Source of the DNA: Chrysochromulina tobinii
Lineage: Eukaryota; Haptophyta; Prymnesiales; Chrysochromulinaceae
DNA length: 48,914 nucleotides
Direction: 5' to 3'
NCBI GenBank assembly: GCA_001275005.1
Contig: JWZX01002470.1
Coordinates: 1 to 48,914 of the forward strand
Below the pieces are notes generated by a model. That model was not told the DNA's origin. It ran no database searches and saw only the letters and a list, made by a program, of their open reading frames with translations. Position numbers and translations under genes: made by a program. Shown here piece by piece: positions 1 to 9,851 of the stretch. How positions within the stretch are numbered: position 1 is the first letter of the stretch; every line of letters begins with the position of its first letter.

Positions 1-1
1 A

Positions 2-3000
2 ATCCATGTGGTTCTCTTTGCACTGGTCCTTCTCGTACAGCGCTGCGACGCAAGGGGATCTTCGGCGAGGTGCTGTACGACGCTGGACATCGGGCACGAT
101 GACTCGGGAGCGTTGCGATGCTATGATACTACGACGCTGCGGTGCTACGACTCTAGTTCTCGGATTGAGCAGAGACGGATGGCGTCATGGCTGCCGACGA
201 CATGCGAGGATGCTGGTCCCGCGTTTTGGAGATGCCTGCAAATGCGTGACGGACAGCTTACTCAGCCGACACCGTTGTTTGATGAGAACCTTGAGCTTGA
301 GCCGGATCCCGAACCGAGCCCGAGGTGGGATGCACCTTGCCAAGCAGCTGATGCAGCCGCCGCTCGGGCGAAACAAAAGCGAGATCCGGTGGGGCAGTCA
401 CGACCAAGGGCATGTGGTGGAGCAATCAAGTCCGCCGAGGCGCCGCGGAAGCAACGAGCTCCGAGGCTACGATGGGCAGCGAAACGCGCGAGCGCTGCAC
501 CGGTGGAGCCGGGTAGCCTGCGAAGGCGACGACATCGATGGCACATCAGTAAGAAGGCTTGGAAGAGACGGATGCGAGCGCTCCGTGGGAACACGATGGC
601 TGACATGTTCAACGTTGCGATCTGGAACGCACGGGAGTTTCACGCCGATGCGTGCCCCACACGCGAGGCATCACGGGCGAAGATGCTTTGGATCTTGCGG
701 CGGCTCCAAGACGAGGATGTCGACGTGTGCTTTCTACTCGAGGTGATGGGGTCGCAGGAGGCATTCACAGCCCACACTCATGGGCTACGCGCGCTTGCAA
801 AAAAGATTGGCTATGTGGTGCGCTGGATCGTTGGGGAGGGTGGGAGCCAGCGAGAGCAGCACCAAAGCAGCAACTCGTACACCAACGGCATTGCTGTGCT
901 TGTCAAGCAAGCGACCTGTGTCATTGAGCGGCATGTGCGGCTCGAAGAGAGGGTCCTCGGCGTATGGATCAAGGGGCGCGCGGAGAAGGAACACATTCAC
1001 ACGCGGATTGCAGCAGTCCACGGGCTACATTACAATGGCACTTCGAGCTTCGAGAAGCAGTTGCAGTCGACGTACGCGTGGGCGGCCGACTTCTCACAGG
1101 TCGTTAAGGGCTGCCTCGTCGTGGGTGACTTTAACTACGTGGCGGACTCGGCTTGGCGATCCTCTCACGCGGCACTGAACGTCAATGACCAGTTATTCAG
1201 GGACTTTCTCTCGCTTCCCGGGACGGAGTACGTCCTGCCCGTTGGGTCGCAGCCGTTGATCGTATGGACACGGAGGGGCGGAGACTCCACCGATGTGAGC
1301 GGCTCTGACGGCTGCGGAGCGATGCTCGACGGAGCCGTGACCATTGGAGCCGAGTGTGGACAGTGGCGGCGAACGGTGGTGGACTTTGCTTTCGGCGCGG
1401 ATGGTCCTGCGACCGCAACTGCTAGACCGCTCTCGGATCATGCGTGGGTCACCTTCTCGAGAGAGATTCCTAAGCTGGAGTTCAGAGGCGAGAAGCGACC
1501 TCTCTCGGCACTACCGAGGGGCAACGTGCGGGTCAAGGATGGCTATCGGGATCGAGTTCGCGATGGTGATATACTCGAAGACATTCTGGCGGCGCGAGGC
1601 ATAGTTCACGCAACGGCTTCGGCGGTTCAATCGCTACGACGGGCGGCGGAGCAGGTTGCAGCAGAGGTGTTGAAACGCAAGGTGGAGCGGCCCCTGGAAA
1701 CAGCGCATCGGTGGCGCAGATGGCTGCAGGAGGCGTACGCGGCGCGACATCGGGGTCTATCGCCGCACGAAGTGCAAGGCGGCCTCTTCAATTTTCATTC
1801 TCGCCTCTGGCTCGTTCGAGCGAGGTATGAGGGAGCTGGAGATGACGTCTGCTGGTCCAAGATCATCAAGCGATGTCGACAATGTTGGACGAGCGCGAAT
1901 CGGAGGCTTGTGCGCAATCAACAGCGCGAAGATAAGCGGCTCAGAGAGCTGTCGCTCGGAATAATTGAAGGTAAAGGCAGCAAGGATCTCGCGCAAGTAG
2001 CGATGCGAGCCTGGAAGGCGATTCGTCCTCAGCGCATTAGTCTCGCGTTCGACCGGTTCCACCCGCGGGACGACGCTAGCATCGCTCCAGTACTCGCTTC
2101 GGACGACCCTGAGGTGTTCCTTCGGGGGCTGGCACGAGAAGGTGATCGACTGGTCAAAGGCCTCTCATCAACTCCGCCGATCATCGAGGCATTCAAGGCC
2201 TTTTGCAAGGTCTTCTGCCCGACCTACGAGACCTTAAGGGGACGAGACGGTGGAGAGTGGGAGCTCACCAAGGAACTCACCTTCCCGGTCTTTCTGCAGG
2301 TTCTCAAGCGCGTACCGAGGGGGAAAGCTGTAGGGCACGGCGGCTTCTCCATCGAGCTGCTCATTCACGCCGATCGCGAGATCAAGAAGGCGTTCTACGA
2401 GTGCCTCATGGCGGATCTGCGGGGAGGGGAATTTCCACCGTCGTGGCGGAAGGTCATCTACGTGCTGCTCGCGAAGCCACCGCCCAGCAATCAGGCGCTT
2501 ATCTCTGAGAGGCGCGAGATAGCTCTGATGGCGCAAGACATGAAGTTGGTTATGCACATGGTACGGGCGACGGCGTATCGGCTCATCACGGGCAGGCTTC
2601 GCTCGGAGCAGTGTGGATGGCTTCCGGGGTACGGGACAACCGATGCTGGTCTCCCTTTGGCCGCGGTGCTCCAGCAGGCGCAGCGTCAACAGCAATCTCT
2701 ATGGATACTGTACGTCGACCTGGCGACGTTCTTCCCGCGTATCGACCGTGAGGCGCTCACGGTGGCCGAAGTCTTGGTTGGACTTCCTCCCCAAGTGATC
2801 GAATTGGTAGGACAGATCTACGGTGCCGGGCGTGCGGTTGCAGAGGAGGCGGTCGAATGTCAATTTGACACATCAATAGGCCTCAGCGCTCCCTTCAGGA
2901 ATCATATGGGGGCGCTCATGGGGGAAGTGCTTTCTCCCGACAGGGCAAAAATTATCCTCAACTCGATCCTATGGGCTATTAAGCTCCACGTGCACGGGGT

Positions 3001-6000
3001 GCAACTCTTCGGTTTTGGGGAAGACGAAGAGGGCCGCATCCGTGCGATTGCAAGCCTCGCCTACGCAGATGACTGGGCGGGAACGTTTGGCAGCGAAGCG
3101 GATCTTAGGCGTGCCTGGGCAATATGGAGCGTTTGGGTCCCCATCTCCGGCTCAAAGCTGGGCATTAAGAACAAGCTCAAGACTGTGATCACTGGGGTGC
3201 TACGAGATGGGCAAGGCAATGAAAGCGACATAGCTGACCCGCAGCTCGTCACGCTTGATGGGGCTCGCGTGCCTGTGCTCTCTCGGAGTGAGGCCTACAA
3301 GCACTTAGGCGTTCTGCGTGTCGCGATGGGCGGTGACGAGGCGGCGGCCGACTCACTCAAGAAGCAGCTTCGGGTGGCTATCGGACGGGTGGCGCGCATG
3401 CACAAGCCATCCAGGCGCGATATGATTCTTGTCACGAATGGTCTCTTTCAAGGGCTCGCGGGGTTCAAGTGCAGCACGGTCTATTACCCGTTTGAGTGGA
3501 TGGAGGACATCGAGAAGGAGTGGAGGAGAGTGTTCAACAAAAAGGCAAGGCGAGACTCGTCCACGCCGGCGTGCATGCTATATGAAGGGGGGGGGAGCGA
3601 GACTGGAGGGAGACGACACCTGTGGGCTATTGGATGCGCCTCCTTTTACGTGGCCTTCACCAGAGCGCTCGCGGATACGGCTGACACTTCTCAGCGCGCG
3701 GCCGCTCGATCGGCGCTAGCTTTGAGCCTCTCGAGGTGGGGGGTGCAGGGTGACCCGAGACTGTTCTCGTGGCGACATCTCACGAGCGCTCTCGAGAGGC
3801 AGCTAAGAGGGCGTCACAGGTATCTCGGGGAGGCCTTCATGTTCATCTCGAGTCTTCTACAGGGCGACAAGCCGGTGGGCGAGAATTGGCGTTGGGTGAC
3901 GAACCCGAATTCTTGCGACCCGCTGCATGAACTTCGACCGCATTTTCGGACGCTGGAGTCCATCGCGCTCTTCGAGTCCGAGTCGTGCGGAGGCCTCGGC
4001 ATCGAACCAGCGCCCAAACTCCTTGACGCACGCATTCGCGTGGCGGGCCAGATGTTCACCTGGGGCGCGACACACGAGGGCTCTAGGCTAATGTCGTTCG
4101 ACGAAGCACGGCGGCTTTACCCAGGGTTGGTGACGAGTGCGAAGACAGAATGGGACAGGACGGTGGCGGGCTTGGAGGAACGATTTGACGGGGTGACAGT
4201 GCCGGAGCGCGAAGCCAATAGGGCTTGGAACCAGCGCGGGCTCTGCGTTCATGGTGGCGACATTGGGCTCAGCAACCAGACGGTGGGCACAACTACAACG
4301 GATGCGGCGAGCGAATGTGAGCTTCACAGCGCCATTCGGAAGGCGCTGAGTGAGATCAAGGGTGGCGCGGAACCTGAACCGGTCGATTGGGAATCCCTAT
4401 TACGGAACACCTTTCAGGGGGTCGAAACGCCGAGCGCGGAGGAGTGGTGCGTCGGGGGTGGAGACCCGCAGGCGGACGCCAGAGGTGGGCGAGTCTTCTG
4501 TGATATTGACAGTGAGGAGGAGCCGCGCGGTGGGGAGGCCTCGTGGCTATGCCGTTCGGATATTGACGACCAAGGATTCCTCGCGGGTTGGATGGAGCGC
4601 GCAGGCGACATGCGATACAGGTTTGGGTTCGACACGGAGGGCTACCTCTGCTCTCGACACGGTGCGAGACTGGAGCTTCAGCAGCTGGCTCCGCTCGACC
4701 CGGCTGTGCAGCTTGTGGCGCGTGCGCGGTTGGCGCTTGGCGACGTGGAAGTCATCTCTGGTGACGGAATTAAAAGGCAGCACACTCATGTGCAACTGGC
4801 TGCGCAACGCTGCCTGTGGGAAAAACTCACAACGTGGTCTGCACGTATCCAGGCGACGCGCATCTATACGCTGGATGGGGGATGGCGAGAGGTGAAGACG
4901 GATACGGGGAGTATCAAGATTGCAACGAGGGCCGCGATCGATCATGAGGGTCACGTCTTAGGGGGGCGGATATGCGAGGATGACGTGAATGAAGATAACT
5001 ATATCGCCGAGCTTGCCGCTCAACTCGACGCGCTGTCAGATGCCGTCTCGCGGGGAGTGGAGGAGAGGGTCATCATCATCTTTGACGCCACGTCACCGGT
5101 GCGCGCGATGCTTCGGTTTGGGCGACTCAGTGCTCGCGCACGCGGAGATCGGCTGGCGGCCGAATTGCTTGAACACTTCGAGCGTCTTCGGTGGCGGGTG
5201 GCGGCTCTCGTGCTCATCTGGCAAACTTCGCACGTGGGCGAGCCGATCAACGAGTGGGCGGACGTCATGTGTGACACTTTTGGCATCGAGGACGACTGGC
5301 CGATCCCGCGAGGCAAGGTCGCTTTCGCCTCCATCACCTTTCCAGCACACAAGGGTCCGGCACAGGCGTATGCCATGAATGGCATGAGTCGCATTGTTGC
5401 GCAGCGCCTGCGCAGCCGGGTAAAGGACACGATACTTCGGGATCCCGATGAGCATGTGCAGCTCCTTGGGATCACGCCGGAGGCAAAACAGATATGCGAT
5501 GAGATCGCATCTCGACGCTGTCAGTACGTGGATCAGCCGTATGCAGACCTGCGGCTTCGCCGGGTGCTGGCTGCTGAATGGTGCCCCCTTGGGTGCGCAG
5601 ATCACGGGAGATGGCGTGAAATTCACTCCTCTGCGGTGGCGCGACGGCGCGTCTTACATCTTCCTAGGCTGGCTAACCTTATCGCGACCACACTGGGCGC
5701 CCAGCCCGGAGCCACGTGTGCGGTCGCGCAGCAAGACAATTTGGAGTTGGGCGGAGATGCGGTGAAAGCTGGTGACGCGATTGGTTGGCAGGGCAGGTGG
5801 TTCGCGCTGGTGGAGCGATCGCCCACTTGGTGGCACTTTCAATTTGAGTGCACTGGAGCGCCACTTTTGGCAGCTCGTAAGACATATGCCCTGGCGGCGG
5901 TTGCAGCGAGGCGTTGTATGGTCGAATCGCAGAAAGGCCGGGAGCTCGTCCCGCACAGTCAGCTCAACGATCTCATTCTACTCATACATCAAGGGATGCA

Positions 6001-7552
6001 AGGCTGGGAGGCAGAAGACGGGGCCAGGGGGTCGCTGGCGCAACAACAGTGTCTTCGCAATCAAATCCAGCGGGGGATCACCGAGGCCTGGGAGACGGAG
6101 CTTCTCCGCGCTGGCGCGGCGGGCGCGATACGGATCTCTGGGTCGAGGGCGGACACCAATGGACGTTGGCGACTGGCGCTGACAGAAATGGTGCTCAGCG
6201 GATGCCACTTGCAGAAAATGGGTAAGGAGCACTGCGCGGAGGGGCGGAAGGCGTTCTGGGGATGTCTGAGCAACCTTTGTCTCCTCGATAAGATCTTTAG
6301 GGCGTGGCGTCGAGTGCCCTTGCACACGACGGTGCGCCGGGCGGTCGCGCTACGCAACCTGCGGTTGGCAAGGGAGTTTGTTGGGGAGCTTGGAGAAATG
6401 AATGGCTTCGAGAAGCGACGGTTGCGCAAGGAGGTCGAGAGACGGCTGGCTATGATCGAGGACGAGCGGGCAGCTAACCCGCCTGGGGAATGGCTTTTGC
6501 TGCGGGCGCTGGTGGCGTGGCGCATCGCTCTCGCTCAAGGCGCTGGCAGGAGCGGCAGACGTATTATCCACGGGTCGGGTCACAACAATCTGTGTGAGCA
6601 GCTGCTCGAGGCTTCGATGGGGATAACTCGGGAGTTCTCGAGGGACCTCACGGAGCTGGCCAAGTTGCAGTCTATGAGAAGGATGGCGTGGCGACGATGG
6701 CTACGCACGGGCGGTTGGGCCGAGTTCAATCTCAGCATCTTCAGGTTGGCGAGAGCTCGACGGAATCGGGCCTTGGCAGCGCAACGAGAGGGCATGCGAC
6801 GTTGGGCGTGCGTCGCTGACGGCACTCGGTGGCAATTACTGACGGGCGAGGACATCGAAGAGCGGTTCGAGCTATGCCACGACGGTCTGAGAGCGGTACT
6901 CGCAATCAAACAGACTCTGAGCGCTGGCGAATGGAGGGCTCTGGGCATCAACAATCTTCGACTCGGGCACTTTATCAGGGTTGGTCATGGGTACTCGGAG
7001 ATGCTGTACGGACCTGAACAAGCTCCCTCTTGCCACACGTTAAGTGGCAATGTTGCGGCTGACGTGGGAGAGGTTGTTCAGATTGAGATCGAGCCGAGGT
7101 GCGATGCACTGCGCGCGAAGAGACGCAGGCAGGAGGTTCAGCATAGCAGGCGTGAAGTTCGGCGGCGCGTTGCCATGGGTCCGGTTATTGCCGGGCAGGA
7201 GGCTGATGACGGAGGGAGATGGGCGGTGCGGCGCATCATGGCTGTGCGTCGCTTGGAAGGGCGGCGGGGGCGCCCGCTAGACGTGCTCGTCGAGTGGGAG
7301 GGAGAAGACTCTGACGGTGATCTCTGGGAAGAATCTTGGGTCAGCGTCACATTCCTTTCGAAGGACCTGCGTGAAGAAGCGAGGAGACTCGAAGCGGAGC
7401 TGTTTGGCTCAAGGGCAGCAGCAGTCGCGCCGGCTTCAAGTAGGCGAGCCTCACGGCGGGAGGCCGCTAGGCAGAGACAGGAGAGAGAAAGAGACGCACA
7501 ACAATGGAGAGCACGGCTACGAGATCGGGCGAGAGGGGACGTACACGACTAA
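2..7552 (+). CDS. LINE polyprotein: endonuclease, reverse transcriptase, RNase H, chromodomain (5'-partial)
   Basis: The frame is open from the first complete codon, so the true start may lie upstream; residues here are counted from position 8. A basic N-terminal part of about 195 residues precedes an APE-like endonuclease (VAIWNAREF about 203, catalytic Glu in FLLEVMG, GDFN about 371, SDH about 475). The reverse transcriptase follows, with YVDLATFFPRID about 900 and the YADD box about 1018. A GGLG motif lies in the linker. An RNase H domain has the acidic set TLDGG (about 1620), NYIAELAAQ (about 1663), IIIFDATSP (about 1690) and NEWAD. The last 110 residues hold a chromodomain-like segment (about 2405-2465: VRRIMAVRRLEG, VLVEWEG, LWEESWV). 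About 2,500 codons without a stop or frameshift suggest a young, possibly active copy. Protein order is seen directly; activity is inferred. The chromodomain call is the least certain part. Confidence 0.9.
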   Translation: MHVVLFALVLLVQRCDARGSSARCCTTLDIGHDDSGALRCYDTTTLRCYDSSSRIEQRRMASWLPTTCEDAGPAFWRCLQMRDGQLTQPTPLFDENLELEPDPEPSPRWDAPCQAADAAAARAKQKRDPVGQSRPRACGGAIKSAEAPRKQRAPRLRWAAKRASAAPVEPGSLRRRRHRWHISKKAWKRRMRALRGNTMADMFNVAIWNAREFHADACPTREASRAKMLWILRRLQDEDVDVCFLLEVMGSQEAFTAHTHGLRALAKKIGYVVRWIVGEGGSQREQHQSSNSYTNGIAVLVKQATCVIERHVRLEERVLGVWIKGRAEKEHIHTRIAAVHGLHYNGTSSFEKQLQSTYAWAADFSQVVKGCLVVGDFNYVADSAWRSSHAALNVNDQLFRDFLSLPGTEYVLPVGSQPLIVWTRRGGDSTDVSGSDGCGAMLDGAVTIGAECGQWRRTVVDFAFGADGPATATARPLSDHAWVTFSREIPKLEFRGEKRPLSALPRGNVRVKDGYRDRVRDGDILEDILAARGIVHATASAVQSLRRAAEQVAAEVLKRKVERPLETAHRWRRWLQEAYAARHRGLSPHEVQGGLFNFHSRLWLVRARYEGAGDDVCWSKIIKRCRQCWTSANRRLVRNQQREDKRLRELSLGIIEGKGSKDLAQVAMRAWKAIRPQRISLAFDRFHPRDDASIAPVLASDDPEVFLRGLAREGDRLVKGLSSTPPIIEAFKAFCKVFCPTYETLRGRDGGEWELTKELTFPVFLQVLKRVPRGKAVGHGGFSIELLIHADREIKKAFYECLMADLRGGEFPPSWRKVIYVLLAKPPPSNQALISERREIALMAQDMKLVMHMVRATAYRLITGRLRSEQCGWLPGYGTTDAGLPLAAVLQQAQRQQQSLWILYVDLATFFPRIDREALTVAEVLVGLPPQVIELVGQIYGAGRAVAEEAVECQFDTSIGLSAPFRNHMGALMGEVLSPDRAKIILNSILWAIKLHVHGVQLFGFGEDEEGRIRAIASLAYADDWAGTFGSEADLRRAWAIWSVWVPISGSKLGIKNKLKTVITGVLRDGQGNESDIADPQLVTLDGARVPVLSRSEAYKHLGVLRVAMGGDEAAADSLKKQLRVAIGRVARMHKPSRRDMILVTNGLFQGLAGFKCSTVYYPFEWMEDIEKEWRRVFNKKARRDSSTPACMLYEGGGSETGGRRHLWAIGCASFYVAFTRALADTADTSQRAAARSALALSLSRWGVQGDPRLFSWRHLTSALERQLRGRHRYLGEAFMFISSLLQGDKPVGENWRWVTNPNSCDPLHELRPHFRTLESIALFESESCGGLGIEPAPKLLDARIRVAGQMFTWGATHEGSRLMSFDEARRLYPGLVTSAKTEWDRTVAGLEERFDGVTVPEREANRAWNQRGLCVHGGDIGLSNQTVGTTTTDAASECELHSAIRKALSEIKGGAEPEPVDWESLLRNTFQGVETPSAEEWCVGGGDPQADARGGRVFCDIDSEEEPRGGEASWLCRSDIDDQGFLAGWMERAGDMRYRFGFDTEGYLCSRHGARLELQQLAPLDPAVQLVARARLALGDVEVISGDGIKRQHTHVQLAAQRCLWEKLTTWSARIQATRIYTLDGGWREVKTDTGSIKIATRAAIDHEGHVLGGRICEDDVNEDNYIAELAAQLDALSDAVSRGVEERVIIIFDATSPVRAMLRFGRLSARARGDRLAAELLEHFERLRWRVAALVLIWQTSHVGEPINEWADVMCDTFGIEDDWPIPRGKVAFASITFPAHKGPAQAYAMNGMSRIVAQRLRSRVKDTILRDPDEHVQLLGITPEAKQICDEIASRRCQYVDQPYADLRLRRVLAAEWCPLGCADHGRWREIHSSAVARRRVLHLPRLANLIATTLGAQPGATCAVAQQDNLELGGDAVKAGDAIGWQGRWFALVERSPTWWHFQFECTGAPLLAARKTYALAAVAARRCMVESQKGRELVPHSQLNDLILLIHQGMQGWEAEDGARGSLAQQQCLRNQIQRGITEAWETELLRAGAAGAIRISGSRADTNGRWRLALTEMVLSGCHLQKMGKEHCAEGRKAFWGCLSNLCLLDKIFRAWRRVPLHTTVRRAVALRNLRLAREFVGELGEMNGFEKRRLRKEVERRLAMIEDERAANPPGEWLLLRALVAWRIALAQGAGRSGRRIIHGSGHNNLCEQLLEASMGITREFSRDLTELAKLQSMRRMAWRRWLRTGGWAEFNLSIFRLARARRNRALAAQREGMRRWACVADGTRWQLLTGEDIEERFELCHDGLRAVLAIKQTLSAGEWRALGINNLRLGHFIRVGHGYSEMLYGPEQAPSCHTLSGNVAADVGEVVQIEIEPRCDALRAKRRRQEVQHSRREVRRRVAMGPVIAGQEADDGGRWAVRRIMAVRRLEGRRGRPLDVLVEWEGEDSDGDLWEESWVSVTFLSKDLREEARRLEAELFGSRAAAVAPASSRRASRREAARQRQERERDAQQWRARLRDRARGDVHD

Positions 7553-7689
7553 CCCCGCAGCTCTTGAGCCGCAAACGGGTGCTGACTGATGGCTTTCATC
7601 AGCCTCAACGCTCGATTTGCTGAACACCGTACACGCTTTGTATGCCTGGGGGTGTCCCCCTCGCCACGTGTGCGCTGCCTGTTGGCATG

Positions 7690-7710
7690 TTTTACTTACT
7701 TACTTACTTA
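7690..7710 (+). repeat. (TTAC)n 3' tail of the LINE
   Basis: A run of four TTAC units plus a partial unit lies about 140 bases after the LINE stop codon. It is best read as the element's 3' terminus, made by slippage of the reverse transcriptase during target-primed integration. A chance microsatellite is possible but less likely, given its position. Confidence 0.6.
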
Positions 7711-7798
7711 GAGTCTCTGAGACGACACCGGCGGCGGCGCGTACCGGTACACGCACGCATTCACATGTTCACGGCATCCGATTCGGAAGGAATCGGAA

Positions 7799-7945
7799 CT
7801 TCACAGCCACATTGGTTGTAATCTCGATATTGGATATTCAAGTCTCCGGACCGCGTATTTGGAGAACAGGGATCTCTTCACAGCCAATGGTTTCAGTCGA
7901 CACCCAGACACCTCTTCACAGCCAATGTTTATAATTCGACACTCA
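7799..7945 (+). promoter_or_regulatory. Repeated CCAAT-box region upstream of the prolyl 4-hydroxylase
   Basis: The motif TCTTCACAGCCAATG occurs at 7875 and again at 7913, and a degraded copy TCACAGCCACATTGG lies at 7801, giving a rough 38-39 base period. The repeats carry forward CCAAT boxes at 7884-7888 and 7922-7926 and an inverted one (ATTGG) at 7811-7815. They lie 150-270 bases upstream of the ATG at 8073. Binding of an NF-Y-type factor is an inference from the motif. The rest of 7712-8072 shows nothing recognisable. Confidence 0.4.
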
Positions 7946-8072
7946 AGACACCGGACCGGCGTACATACGTGTGCGGTTACATCTGGCTCTTCACACCACG
8001 GATCGCCCACAAAATCGATGCCGTGTTCGTGCTCCATTTTGCGCGTTCGCGTGTGTCGTTTCTGAGCAAACA

Positions 8073-9851
8073 ATGAAGGACAAGAAGCCCTTCAAGCCCG
8101 CGAAGGGCAAAGGCGGCAAGGCGAGCCTATTGACGATCGGCGGTGTCGTGGCCGCCATCGGCCTCATCTATGTCTTCTCCTCGCTCTACTTTAATCTACC
8201 TCGCTCGGCGCCGGAGCCGCCCAGGCGGCGCACGTCTGAAGTCCCGCGGCGACGCGATTCTGATGCGTCCAGGCCTGTGGCATCCAAGCCCAAGTCTGCG
8301 GATCGCAAGCGCGACGTCCTCGGCGTTCCGCTCGAGGAAGATCCGAACGGCGTCGTTGAGTCGGATGACTCCAAGCGCCGCTCCTCCGAGTGGACCTCAC
8401 TGCCGCGCTCTCTGCCAGAGTGCATCAAGGCACAGGAGGAGCTGATGACGATCCCGGTGCACTGGCCAGGCTTCCACGCACTCTGCATCGAGACGATGGC
8501 CGAGACCCACATGAGCGTGCTGCTGCACCGACGTTCAGGCCAACGCATCCGACAGCCCGAGGTCGCTGACGTGGACCCATCTCCGCCGAGTAGCTTACGA
8601 GCCGAGGGCCTGCGCTTTCCGGGTGACACTCCGCGGCCGCAGATGCTGATCGACGGTCTGATCGAGCAGCTGAAGGCCAAGCTGCTCCAGCACGAGTTCC
8701 AGCCCGTCGACAACATGATCTCGACCTCCGCCTACGACTTCCCACCAAACCCTTGGGCTCTGTTCACCCAGGTGGGTAACCCCGTGCTGAGCGACGAAGA
8801 CCTGCGCTCGCTCGGGCCCGGTGCGGCGCTTTACTTGTACACGGGCGGCCAATTCATCTGGCCGGGCGTGCGCATTGGGCACAAGACGCGCGTGCCCATC
8901 CCGATCACCCACGGCACGGAAGGCGAGGGCGGCCTTACTCACAAGATCGTTGAGATGACGACCATGTCGCTGCGCCCTACCGTGATGGTCTTGAGCGGCT
9001 TCTTGACCGAGGCGGAGTGCGCCTTCATCAAGGACTATGCCAAGTCGCGCATGGTACCCTCTGGTCTCGCTATGATGGACTCGAGCGGTGATTCGAAAGA
9101 TGTGCGTACCTCGACTCAGACGTTCATGGAGCGCAGTGGCTCGGCGCAGATCAGGGCTCTCGAGGAACGCGCGCACAACCTGACGCGGCTGCCGTACGAC
9201 AATGGCGAGAACATCCAAGTGGTGCGTTATGAGAAGGGGCAGAAGTACGGCGCGCATCGCGACTTCTTCAACCCGAACGACTACCACAAGCAGCCTGCGA
9301 TGCTCAGGTCCGTCGAGTACGGCGCGCGCAATCGTCTGGCGACCGTCTTCTGGTATCTGCAGAGTGTGAGTGAGAGCGGCGAGAGCGGACCTAACGGACC
9401 CGGCGGCGAGACCTTCTTCCCCCGCGCTCTGAACGCGGAGGGCCGGGAGTACAACCCATGGAATGGTGACCACGAGGACTGCTACCGCGGCCTCTATGTC
9501 CCTCCCGTGCGCGGCAACGCTGTCCTCTTCTACTCGATGGTGCCCGACGGCCGGCTAGACGAGCGCGCGCTGCACGGCGGGTGCAGGCCGCGCCTCGACA
9601 ACGTGGAGAAATGGGGTGCCAACCAGTGGATCTGGAATCACCCGCACCGCAAGACTCACTCGGGCACGTACCCGCGCAAGGTCGACTCGCAAGCCAAGCG
9701 CGCTGCCGCCGCCCAAGCCGCCGCGGCCGGCAAACCAGGCTGCGTGGACCAGGACCCTGAGAACTGCGCGGCGTGGGCTGCGAGCGGCGAGTGCGAAAAG
9801 AATGCGGCGTATATGGCGGAGGCGTGCAAAGCCTCGTGCGGCAAGTGCTAA
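8073..9851 (+). CDS. Prolyl 4-hydroxylase (2OG-Fe(II) oxygenase) with N-terminal anchor and C-terminal ShKT domain
   Basis: This 592-residue protein starts at the ATG at 8073; the open frame begins further upstream, but those codons have no leader character. A basic start (MKDKKPFKPAKGKGG) precedes one hydrophobic segment at about 18-40, giving a type II membrane protein of the ER or Golgi. Residues about 305-545 form the P4H domain: iron ligands H395 and D397 in YGAHRDFF, distal H501 in ALHGGCRP, and Lys513 as the likely 2-oxoglutarate-binding residue. A six-Cys ShKT module closes the protein (about 557-592, ending ASCGKC). P4H-ShKT fusions are common in algae and plants, where the enzyme hydroxylates prolines of secreted glycoproteins. 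Residues 70-300 are not assigned. It appears intronless. The family call is firm; the substrate is not known. Confidence 0.93.
   Translation: MKDKKPFKPAKGKGGKASLLTIGGVVAAIGLIYVFSSLYFNLPRSAPEPPRRRTSEVPRRRDSDASRPVASKPKSADRKRDVLGVPLEEDPNGVVESDDSKRRSSEWTSLPRSLPECIKAQEELMTIPVHWPGFHALCIETMAETHMSVLLHRRSGQRIRQPEVADVDPSPPSSLRAEGLRFPGDTPRPQMLIDGLIEQLKAKLLQHEFQPVDNMISTSAYDFPPNPWALFTQVGNPVLSDEDLRSLGPGAALYLYTGGQFIWPGVRIGHKTRVPIPITHGTEGEGGLTHKIVEMTTMSLRPTVMVLSGFLTEAECAFIKDYAKSRMVPSGLAMMDSSGDSKDVRTSTQTFMERSGSAQIRALEERAHNLTRLPYDNGENIQVVRYEKGQKYGAHRDFFNPNDYHKQPAMLRSVEYGARNRLATVFWYLQSVSESGESGPNGPGGETFFPRALNAEGREYNPWNGDHEDCYRGLYVPPVRGNAVLFYSMVPDGRLDERALHGGCRPRLDNVEKWGANQWIWNHPHRKTHSGTYPRKVDSQAKRAAAAQAAAAGKPGCVDQDPENCAAWAASGECEKNAAYMAEACKASCGKC

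Larger units (their letters stand above)
1..7711 (+). mobile_element. LINE (non-LTR retrotransposon), 5' end outside the window
   Basis: The element consists of one long protein frame running from the left edge to the stop at 7550-7552, a roughly 140-base 3' untranslated part, and a terminal (TTAC)n run at 7690-7710. There is no long terminal repeat or integrase, so this is a target-primed LINE rather than an LTR element. Short tandem-repeat tails of this kind are known at the 3' ends of several LINE clades. The 5' end, any ORF1 and the target-site duplication lie outside the window. The right boundary at about 7711 is inferred from the tail only. Confidence 0.85.
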
